A stretch of 64,000 nucleotides of DNA from a virus. The position numbers and the translations under genes are program-made. The notes beneath the pieces are model-generated. The model was not told the DNA's origin. It made no database searches and saw nothing but the letters and a program-made list of their open reading frames with translations. Of the stretch, positions 26,596 through 33,485 are shown one piece after another; position 1 is the stretch's first letter, and each line of letters starts with the position of its first letter. Where the stretch lies: the IMG/VR virus record IMGVR_UViG_3300031576_000004, positions 62,001 through 126,000 of that record. One strand, written 5' to 3'.

Positions 26596-27095
26596 CAGCC
26601 TAAAGTTCGTCTTTGAAATCCTGAGATCTAGACGAATTCCTAATAACAGTAACCCGCTAAATGCGGTGATCTGTAGATCCTGTCCGAGTGGGATAAAGAC
26701 CTACTCGGGCGGTTGTTTTAATCCCGAAAGGGATAAGAGGTGGGGTGCACAGATGTCTTTCGGTGTACAGGTTTATAGTGGAGCAGGTGAGTTACCATTG
26801 GTGACCCGATCTGTGATGAAGCTATAAATCCGAGGCCCAGCTCTGTGCAAATCCATGGTAAACCATGGGGTCTGTGGGGAAACCCTATGACTGCCTCATC
26901 TCGGGCCTAATAATAGAGAGCTTTGGATGATTCTCACCGCGACATGCGGGAGAGAATCCTTGCTGTGATAAACGTGTCAGCGATCTAACCACAGCAATTT
27001 GCTTGGCCTGACATCCAAGTAGATAATGCAGGCGGGTGCCCACGACAGTCCTTAACTCTAGCTAGGTGGGAGATGCCTGGTCCATGGCTCTTTTT
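26596..27095 (+). ncRNA. Long, densely folded RNA (about 500 nt) upstream of tmRNA
   Basis: No plausible protein. Helices tile the whole stretch: TTCGTC/GACGAA, CCGC-TAAAT-GCGG, CCGAGT/ACTCGG, ATCCC-GAAA-GGGAT (GNRA loop), GTTACC-ATT-GGTGAC, AGGCCC/GGGCCT, GATTCTC/GAGAATC enclosing CCGC-GACAT-GCGG, TTGCTGTG/CACAGCAA, CTTGG/CCAAG and CAGGC/GCCTG enclosing CCCAC/GTGGG. It ends near a CTCTTTTTC run. Size, phage setting and tRNA/tmRNA neighbours recall the ornate large RNAs ROOL and GOLLD, but I cannot confirm membership. Confidence 0.75.
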
Positions 27096-27104
27096 CTAAA
27101 CTCT

Positions 27105-27495
27105 GGGGGTGAATAGATTCGACTGATTACGTACGGACTAAAGGTGCGTCTCGCGGAAGTCTGCTCGGCCGCGTTAAAAAAGCAGGCACACATTACATGC
27201 TAACAGCAATGTAATCAACGGCAGCTTCGGCTCACGGGCCGGAGTGGTCGCTATGGCTGCTTAGGCAACCATGGAAATCGAAGCGCAAAGTCTGTAGCGC
27301 CGAGAGGATAAACGCAGGCTGGACCCAGGAACTGGATCGCACTGGGTTGAGATAAGATCCTAGCTGACGGGGTTAGATGATGGCAAAACAGGTGACCCGA
27401 AGGCGAAATCTAACCGCATCTGATCCATTAATAGACGTAGCAACCTTTAGCTGAATGTTTTCAGGACGCGGGTGCGAATCCCGCCACCTCCACCA
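27105..27495 (+). ncRNA. ssrA: tmRNA (transfer-messenger RNA)
   Basis: Starts GGGGGTGAATAGATTCGAC and ends CACCTCCACCA, with GGGGGTG/CACCTCC acceptor and encoded CCA. The tag frame appears to begin ANSNVINGSF and end GVVAMAA before TAG (27262-27264), matching the Ala-Ala end of proteolysis tags but with Met for the usual Leu. Rescues stalled ribosomes and tags their products. The tRNA-like end has T-loop TGCGAAT (no T55) and TAGA where most tmRNAs have TGGA. Confidence 0.93.
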
Positions 27496-27508
27496 TCTTA
27501 ATCTCGCT

Positions 27509-27684
27509 GGGTGACAAGTAGCGACTCCTGGCAATAAACGGGTAAGATATTAATGGTTATAACCACACTACAATCAAGACAGATCGAAGGACGTGTGGTT
27601 CCTTCTGGACTATTAATATATGCCCGCCATTAATGCCAGAACACGGGTTGTAAAAAACCAGTCGGCAGTTCTGGCTTGTCACCC
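27509..27684 (+). ncRNA. Structured RNA element D (about 176 nt)
   Basis: Perfect 10-bp closing stem GGGTGACAAG (27509-27518) with CTTGTCACCC (27675-27684). Nested inside are ATTAATGG/CCATTAAT and ACCACAC/GTGTGGT, plus an alternative GCCAGAAC/GTTCTGGC that would compete with an outer TGGC/GCCA. The 5' side has AGTAGCG, as in elements A and B, but in a different place. It follows tmRNA by 13 bases and precedes a small gene. Confidence 0.6.
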
Positions 27685-27741
27685 TGCTGTTCCTTTGATC
27701 TTTCTTTTGTCGCGCAACCACGCACACGAAAGGAGAATCAT

Positions 27742-27936
27742 ATGCTCATTCAGATCGACACGGCGGTTCTGAATAAGATCCCTCGCGGAAGAATCCTTCG
27801 TGCGGAAGAGACCCGCGATATGGATGGTAAATTGAGAGACGCTATCGTTGTCGGTTGGTGGGACGGACATGATCCGCAGATCAGGAAGTCTTTCTTTGAT
27901 ATCAAGACCGCGGAATATCTCGGGGAGACTTTCTGA
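27742..27936 (+). CDS. Hypothetical protein (64 aa)
   Basis: AAAGGAGAATCAT precedes the ATG. Reads as a small beta-rich protein (LRDAIVVGWWDGHDPQIRKS). Function unknown. The stop lies at the TGATATAAT promoter-like sequence. Confidence 0.65.
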   Translation: MLIQIDTAVLNKIPRGRILRAEETRDMDGKLRDAIVVGWWDGHDPQIRKSFFDIKTAEYLGETF

Positions 27937-27943
27937 TATAATA
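27935..27943 (+). promoter_or_regulatory. Extended -10 promoter-like element
   Basis: TGATATAAT in the context CTTTCTGATATAATA, nearly identical to the sequence before tRNA-Met at 23677. Confidence 0.45.
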
Positions 27944-27979
27944 TTATAAGCCTCGCCTGCCATGTGTAGGTGGAGATCT

Positions 27980-28008
27980 TAGGCCGTCACCCTCATCAGG
28001 TGGCGGCC
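27980..28008 (+). other. Nested hairpin between two small genes
   Basis: AGGCCG/CGGCCT encloses CACC/GGTG over a short loop; the tail TTTGCATTT is only moderately T-rich. Weak terminator or leader structure of the next gene. Confidence 0.5.
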
Positions 28009-28038
28009 TTTGCATTTAACAACACAAGAGGGGAACAC

Positions 28039-28236
28039 ATGCCACAAACAGCAGAAGACGTAGCGCGAGCCTGCTGCACCCATTGCAGCTCTCAAGTATT
28101 TATGGATGGTCCACACCCATGCTCTCGCTGCATCGCGAATGCCAGGATAATCAAGCATTACGCGTTAATTCAATGGCGAGAGGGATGGGTAGCAAAAGGA
28201 CTTGGGAAAGAGATCAAGGACAATCCGAACTATTAG
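28039..28236 (+). CDS. Zinc-ribbon protein (65 aa)
   Basis: CCTHCSS near residue 11 and CSRCIA near residue 28 form a CxxC...CxxC ribbon. GAGGGGAACAC precedes the ATG. Last gene of the plus block before the convergent virion block. Confidence 0.7.
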   Translation: MPQTAEDVARACCTHCSSQVFMDGPHPCSRCIANARIIKHYALIQWREGWVAKGLGKEIKDNPNY

Positions 28237-28241
28237 TTCAA

Positions 28242-28278
28242 AGAGTCACACAGATTAACTCTGCGTGGCTCTTTTTTT
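28242..28278 (+). terminator. Intrinsic terminator between convergent blocks
   Basis: AGAGTCAC-A-CAG pairs with CTG-C-GTGGCTCT, followed by seven T on the plus strand. On the minus strand the mirror tail is A/T-poor, so it mainly serves the plus block. Confidence 0.85.
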
Positions 28279-28280
28279 AG

Positions 28281-28667
28281 CTATCGAGGCATTGCGCCAA
28301 TCATGAAGTTGCCAGTCTCGTCTGATTCGTAGGTCAGCTTCATGCCCTCGAGCTTTTCTTTTAGCTTGTGATATCCACAACTGCACTTCCCGTTCTTGCG
28401 GCGCATCATGTTGCAGCCAGCCTTGTGGTAGGCGAACGAGTAAGCCTCTCTTACGAGTTGGGGGTAATCCACAGGGGCGTCGCCTTTCATGTCCGTGTGC
28501 GGATTCATCAAGATATCCTCCAGGGCGTTAATGGTGCTGGATCCCATATACATGCAGAATGCGCAGGCCATAGGTAGCCCAGGTCTGTCAGAAGGGGCTG
28601 GATTGAAGTCGTCGCAGTGGCCCTCGATATGCACAGAGTGAAGATGCCTCATACACATGTGCGCCAC
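28281..28667 (-). CDS. Hypothetical Cys/His-rich protein (128 aa)
   Basis: Last gene of the minus virion block in transcription order. Many potential metal ligands: MCMRHLHSVHIEGHC, CAFC and CNMMRRKNGKCSCGYH. A GTG start behind AGGGGG. Probably binds zinc; function unknown. Confidence 0.65.
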   Translation of the reverse strand: MAHMCMRHLHSVHIEGHCDDFNPAPSDRPGLPMACAFCMYMGSSTINALEDILMNPHTDMKGDAPVDYPQLVREAYSFAYHKAGCNMMRRKNGKCSCGYHKLKEKLEGMKLTYESDETGNFMIGAMPR

Positions 28668-28758
28668 TATTTATCCCCCTGATCCTTGTCCATCCCACTC
28701 TGAACCCATATCAGAAGAAGTATCGCAACAACCCATGCAAATAATAGTGGCTTCCACA

Positions 28759-29607
28759 CTACGGTGGTGGAGCAGCCTCGAAATCTATATCGAAGTCTTC
28801 CGCCCTATACTCAAAGTTATATTGTCTTGCCAAAGCTATACTTAGGCCAAGAGCGAATCCAGCTGTGAGGTTTGCTACAGACATGGCGGCAAGAATAGCC
28901 GTCGTTCCCCACATTGGATCCGTAATGATGGTGTTGTAAACGGTGAACCTTGTCTGGTGGCGAGCTATGTCGGTCGATGTCGGGACATCATTAAAGTTAA
29001 CTGATGGGGCGAAAGAGTAAGCTATTGGACCCCCGCCAGGAACGCTATATGAGTCACCGGCAAGAATCCCACCAATAGAAACAGCAAGCGTTATCGTTGT
29101 AGCTGTATTAGATGATATTAGGAACGTGTTGCCTGTTTCCGCTCCGCTGGTCATAAGGAGCAAACGCCCCGCCAATCCATTAGGAGAGGGGAACGAGGCG
29201 AAGGTGTCTTCCAGGTCGAACGGAGGCGTTGCAAGCGTAATGGACCCCGTTCCTACCTCATTGATCTGCCAATCTGTGGGGTCTATGCCAGCAAATGGGA
29301 AGGCTGGCCTGTACCAGATGGCGTGAGGGGCGTTTCCAGGGAAGTCTGTGTCGAGTTGAGCGTTCTTCGCCGTCAATAAATCAGTTATATTTGTGACTGC
29401 ATCGATCCTGAATTTGATGTAAGTGTTTTCCTCGTTTGTGATTCTGTCGATTTGGACCTGAATTTGTGCAGTTGGGATGGGTCCGGCATTCAGGGCTGTC
29501 AGCTCTGCCACGGCCCTATCTAGGCCTGCTGCCTCCTGAACCTTGTCGCGTACAGTCTCTGTTACGAATGTGTGCTCAGACCCAAGAAGCAGCTGGGTAA
29601 ACGGCAT
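28759..29607 (-). CDS. Putative virion-associated protein (282 aa)
   Basis: Helical first 90 residues, then beta-rich with Ser/Thr/Gly repeats (NTFLISSNTATTITLAVSIG), and a hydrophobic segment near residue 240. No family recognised; position and composition suggest a structural or tail-related protein. Confidence 0.6.
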   Translation of the reverse strand: MPFTQLLLGSEHTFVTETVRDKVQEAAGLDRAVAELTALNAGPIPTAQIQVQIDRITNEENTYIKFRIDAVTNITDLLTAKNAQLDTDFPGNAPHAIWYRPAFPFAGIDPTDWQINEVGTGSITLATPPFDLEDTFASFPSPNGLAGRLLLMTSGAETGNTFLISSNTATTITLAVSIGGILAGDSYSVPGGGPIAYSFAPSVNFNDVPTSTDIARHQTRFTVYNTIITDPMWGTTAILAAMSVANLTAGFALGLSIALARQYNFEYRAEDFDIDFEAAPPP

Positions 29608-29642
29608 GCTCTTATTCTACTTACTTCTCTTACCTAGTCAAG

Positions 29643-29834
29643 CTAGATTCTTGGCGTGTCAGGATTCTCGCCCTTTGGCTCTGGTTTTGACGGGTCATTC
29701 AGCTTCGTTTTTAGCTTTGATCTTGCGCGTTGTTTCCGCGCCTCAAGGGCGTCGTAGTCAGGAGACCTTGGATCTTCGTCCAGGTATACGCTTGCGAGCT
29801 TCTCGAATAGGGTCTTGTGGCCAGCGCCCCACAT
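29643..29834 (-). CDS. Hypothetical basic protein (63 aa)
   Basis: Short, charged and Pro/Lys-rich at the C-terminus. LFEKLASVYLDED near residue 9 resembles the F-x-x-E/K-x-x-K-L/I-A patch in neighbouring virion proteins. Confidence 0.5.
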   Translation of the reverse strand: MWGAGHKTLFEKLASVYLDEDPRSPDYDALEARKQRARSKLKTKLNDPSKPEPKGENPDTPRI

Positions 29835-29841
29835 GCAGCAC

Positions 29842-30072
29842 CTACTTCTTTGTTAACAAGTGCTTGGCGTAAGGATAGGCCAATGTCCCAAGGCCAGCAA
29901 TGTCCATTGCGCGCATCCACTTGCCATGTTTCTTTTCTGCCTTAGGGTTAGTAATTGATAAGGCGGCGGGAGCGGCAATAAGACCAAGACCAATGAGCTC
30001 TCTAATGGCTTCAGGATTGCCTCCAGCAAGCTTGGAGAATTCATCCATGAACCCATCCATCTTCTTACTCAT
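29842..30072 (-). CDS. Small virion-block protein with FMDEFSKLA motif (76 aa)
   Basis: MDGFMDEFSKLAGG at the N-terminus parallels SGFVEEFTKIS in the ligase protein. Two hydrophobic stretches (LIGLGLIAAPAALSI and IAGLGTLAYPYA) may be membrane-inserting or packing helices. Confidence 0.6.
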   Translation of the reverse strand: MSKKMDGFMDEFSKLAGGNPEAIRELIGLGLIAAPAALSITNPKAEKKHGKWMRAMDIAGLGTLAYPYAKHLLTKK

Positions 30073-31801
30073 TAGTTCCCCTCAGCATCTTTAGGGCATT
30101 GCTGACCTTAACCAGGGCTTCCATCGCGGTCTTGATTGGCTTCTCTTCGATCTTGGCTCCGATCCTTGAGGCAATCAAAAGATCTGCCAGATGAGAGGCG
30201 GCCTTCTCATACTGAGGAATGTGGCTGACATAATCAGCAACGTTCTCTTCGTTAATAAAGTTAAGACTTAGCACTGTATCAACTACGCCCTGGTCAGGAA
30301 GTTCTGCGGCGCACTTAATAAGTTCGCCACAGTCAAACCGAAGCGAGCCTAAAGTGGTCTGTATCTTGTGGTTAGCTACTTTAACAGGCTCCTCAAGGAT
30401 GACATCGTTAACGACGACTTTCCCATTCTTCATAGCGCGGAACATGGCTTCCTTGATGGCAGGCTCAGTGTAGCGCTCGCGCAGGAAGTTGAGAGCTTCC
30501 TTCCTTGTGACTCCCTCGCGAAGGCTGGAAACCTTAACGCTCTCTCCGCTGAACGAGAATGAGTGCCCGTCGCACTTGATCTCAAGGTTGCGCCCGCCAA
30601 CCTTCCGGATGCCATCCAGCATCGCAATATTGAATGGGTTATCCTCAAGCTTTGTTACGTTCTTCAGGGTCGCGATCTTCATCGCGGTCGGGACATATGT
30701 GATCCCTTCCTGACTGAAGATGTTCTTAACCTTATCACTCTGAACAATCTTGAAGCTGTGGCCGAATGTGTCCTGGACACCCCACTCGCGCACGCCATCA
30801 TTGGCTGTTTTTGCCATGACCTTTACTGGAGTCGTAGCCACGGAAGTCGTGCCGCGCTCAGTGAAGAAGAACATGGTGTCGCCTAGCTTCGGATCTTCGC
30901 TCGGAAGATTGTGAGCAATCCCAGCCTTGAAGCCGGCGAGCTTCTCCTGGATGGCGCAGCGATCACCCTTGAAGATCACTTGGTCCTGGCGGTTCAGGCT
31001 GTAGTCATAAACATTAGGGAATACAACCCCCTCAACACGTTCGCCATTCGGCCTGACTGCAGCATATTTCGCAAAGGTATCAGCCATGACGGGCACTTCA
31101 GATTCCATAATAGAAATGTCATGCCTTACGCGTGGTGTTACCCGCAGTGCTGCGGCAGTCTTCTTTAGGCCAGAGCGCTTCTTAGCGTGGGTGAAGGCCT
31201 CCTTGATGACGCCAATTGTTCCATTAACAGCCATGGCAGCCGTGGACGACTTATCCTCAGCAAACTTCTCAAGCATGAACTTTACCTGGTCCTCGTGTAG
31301 GTCTACGGCCTGCAGGATGGACCCGTATGTCCGACCCTCGATGTGGATCTCCTTCTGCGCGCCATTAACATTGGCATAGGTATATTTGCCATCGTAAGGT
31401 GGCATGGTCCTGTTGTAGATCAGGGAGTCAACGTAGGCGTCCTGCTTCTGGTTCTGTGGCTTGCCCACGTCTGTCTTCATTAGAACCGTCTCTAGGGTAT
31501 CCTTGGTCAGAGGATATGCCGAGCCTGCTTTCAGGAAGACGTCCAGCGGAGACATCTCGCCCTTCTTGATAATCAAAGGTACATTAACATCGACGCCAAG
31601 CTTGATGTACCCGTAGGCATATCCCTTCTTGGCGTCGGCCTTCTTGATAATTACCTCAACATCCTTGTTGGCCATATAAGGGTGCTCTTCATTGAGGATC
31701 TGAATGATCTCGGCATCCCACTGCTCTGGCGTTCCAGAGAGCTGGTGGTTAGCTACCTTCTGAAAAGAGTTCTTCTCAATGAATAGATTTTCGAGATCCA
31801 T
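30065..31801 (-). CDS. Large virion-block protein of unknown function (578 aa)
   Basis: Overlaps the next small gene by eight bases; GGAGGATTCG precedes the ATG. Long mixed-fold protein without a recognised motif. Residues about 120-330 contain Tyr-rich and beta-rich segments, and the C-terminal 100 residues are helical. It is transcribed shortly after the RNA polymerase, ligase and OB-fold genes, so it could be a polymerase partner or an injected virion protein. That is inference. Confidence 0.65.
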   Translation of the reverse strand: MDLENLFIEKNSFQKVANHQLSGTPEQWDAEIIQILNEEHPYMANKDVEVIIKKADAKKGYAYGYIKLGVDVNVPLIIKKGEMSPLDVFLKAGSAYPLTKDTLETVLMKTDVGKPQNQKQDAYVDSLIYNRTMPPYDGKYTYANVNGAQKEIHIEGRTYGSILQAVDLHEDQVKFMLEKFAEDKSSTAAMAVNGTIGVIKEAFTHAKKRSGLKKTAAALRVTPRVRHDISIMESEVPVMADTFAKYAAVRPNGERVEGVVFPNVYDYSLNRQDQVIFKGDRCAIQEKLAGFKAGIAHNLPSEDPKLGDTMFFFTERGTTSVATTPVKVMAKTANDGVREWGVQDTFGHSFKIVQSDKVKNIFSQEGITYVPTAMKIATLKNVTKLEDNPFNIAMLDGIRKVGGRNLEIKCDGHSFSFSGESVKVSSLREGVTRKEALNFLRERYTEPAIKEAMFRAMKNGKVVVNDVILEEPVKVANHKIQTTLGSLRFDCGELIKCAAELPDQGVVDTVLSLNFINEENVADYVSHIPQYEKAASHLADLLIASRIGAKIEEKPIKTAMEALVKVSNALKMLRGTNE

Positions 31802-31811
31802 CGAATCCTCC

Positions 31812-33098
31812 TTAAATTGCTTGCGCTATCGGAGAACCAGTAACTGCAAAGCCTACACATGGCCCAAACGGCCCGTTCACTATTATAATGTCTACGAACG
31901 CCCGAACAATAGGAAGTCCTGATCCAGGGATCTCAGACCCCAATGTTAGCGGTCCGGTGGTCCCAATACCCATTGATTTCGCCCTAATACTCACATCATA
32001 AGCAGCTGCATCTATCGGGATAATTGTTCCAGGCGCAGCTGGGCCATCAGGTGGTGGCTCGTACGGAACGAACTTAATTGGGTTGACGGATATCTCGTGG
32101 AGAATTGCAGAGACATGCCTGGTACCTGAGACATGCTCTCCCCTCAATTCCCCGAATACATCCATCCTGCTTGTCCCAGATACATATTGGGAATGCGTCC
32201 CAGCTGGGTCATATTCGTGATCGTATTTCTTTATTCCGCCAGACTCTACGCGCTCTTTAAAATGCCCGTCCTTTGCGATCTGGCGCTCATAAGTTCTCTT
32301 CCCATGCACCGGATCTGCAGCAGACTCTGCCTGCGATGGGTCCTGCATCCGCTCGGCATAGAAGTTAACCTTGGTTCCAATCTGCCGAATGAACGTCGGG
32401 CGCTTATCAGTTACCAGGTTCCTGTAGGTTGACTCGTGGTCCACATGGTCAGCGTCGTTCGTGACCATATCAGTCATGCCTGGCGTGATCAGCTTGTAAT
32501 TAATGCAGATGTCTGCAATTGTGTTCTTGAGAACTGAGAACACGCGCTGACATACCGCATTAGCATAATGAAGGATATCGCCGCTGGCATATACGATCGA
32601 CTTGTTCCCAGCCTTAGTTTTGCTGATAGAGTCGCCTGGCTGGAGATCCTCGTCTGTGTTGTTATAGGAGACCTTCCTTGATCTAGACGAAGACTTGGAT
32701 GTCCTGTTGGCAGACTTCTCTGGGAATACGTCTTTCAGTCTGTCATTGATGGCTGTTTCGTTAGTGGTCTGAATCCTTCCGTTCTCCTGAGTCGCCGCAA
32801 ACGTGGCATCTCGGTTAACTCGTGGAAGGAAACCAATAACAAAATAGGTATCAATTGTCCTAGCCATGACAACCTTAGAATCTATCTCTGGAACAACGTA
32901 AGTGCCATATCCACCAAGAGATTGGTAGTATGACCTCATTACTGGGATGTCTTTTATAATTGAGCCGCTGGAAGTGGACCTAACTGTCACGAGCCCTCGG
33001 CTAGCATCGACGTCAAGAACAGTCCCGACAGTTATCTCTGTCTCTTTCGGGAAGTAAAAGTCTTCCCTCTGTGGCTTCTTTTCCTGGGTATAAATCAT
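31812..33098 (-). CDS. Putative baseplate/tail-hub protein with N-terminal OB fold (428 aa)
   Basis: Residues about 22-110 (VGTVLDVDASRGLVTVRS...GTYVVPEIDSKVVMA...YFVIGFLP) resemble the OB-fold domain of gpV/gp5-type baseplate spike proteins: a beta barrel in which a charged GTV-D strand is followed by P-x-GxxV-hxF. The rest is rich in charged loops, with a beta-rich Gly/Pro C-terminus. The family is inferred from pattern only. Confidence 0.55.
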   Translation of the reverse strand: MIYTQEKKPQREDFYFPKETEITVGTVLDVDASRGLVTVRSTSSGSIIKDIPVMRSYYQSLGGYGTYVVPEIDSKVVMARTIDTYFVIGFLPRVNRDATFAATQENGRIQTTNETAINDRLKDVFPEKSANRTSKSSSRSRKVSYNNTDEDLQPGDSISKTKAGNKSIVYASGDILHYANAVCQRVFSVLKNTIADICINYKLITPGMTDMVTNDADHVDHESTYRNLVTDKRPTFIRQIGTKVNFYAERMQDPSQAESAADPVHGKRTYERQIAKDGHFKERVESGGIKKYDHEYDPAGTHSQYVSGTSRMDVFGELRGEHVSGTRHVSAILHEISVNPIKFVPYEPPPDGPAAPGTIIPIDAAAYDVSIRAKSMGIGTTGPLTLGSEIPGSGLPIVRAFVDIIIVNGPFGPCVGFAVTGSPIAQAI

Positions 33099-33112
33099 TT
33101 CAACCTAACATT

Positions 33113-33364
33113 TTATCCAGATTGCTCCCTATGGTCAATCAGTCTAACAAGCTCCTGCACAAAGGCATGTTTAGAGTGAACGTTTGTAAATTCAGTCACA
33201 TTATATATTTCGGTTCCATTGTGCAATGGGATCTGACCCCAGCTCACGCTTTCGGCATGGGTTGGACGCCCTTGTCTCCAATCACTAGTGGCAGGCCCAG
33301 GCCCACCGCCATGAAGACCTTTAACGCCAAGTATCTTCTTTTTCAGCTTTTCTTTGTTTTTCAT
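33113..33364 (-). CDS. Hypothetical protein (83 aa)
   Basis: Basic N-terminus, glycine-rich GVKGLHGGGPGPATSDWRQG, then a short globular end. Its first 44 bases overlap the zinc-ribbon micro-gene at 33321. Confidence 0.55.
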   Translation of the reverse strand: MKNKEKLKKKILGVKGLHGGGPGPATSDWRQGRPTHAESVSWGQIPLHNGTEIYNVTEFTNVHSKHAFVQELVRLIDHREQSG

Positions 33365-33476
33365 TCTTCTGAACTTCTCTTAGAAGATCTTCGTCTAGCA
33401 TTATCTCCCTAGTGTCACAGACGACACAGACCTTAAAATCTTCTATATTCGCTCCGCACTTCGAACAGGTTGCCAT
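33321..33476 (-). CDS. Zinc-ribbon micro-protein (51 aa)
   Basis: ATG at 33476 gives MATCSKCGANIEDFKVCVVC, a perfect CxxC...CxxC ribbon, then a charged helix ending at TAA 33321. It lies between the ligase gene and the 83-residue gene, overlapping the latter by 44 bases. Confidence 0.65.
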   Translation of the reverse strand: MATCSKCGANIEDFKVCVVCDTREIMLDEDLLREVQKNEKQRKAEKEDTWR

Positions 33477-33485
33477 TTGTTTCTC

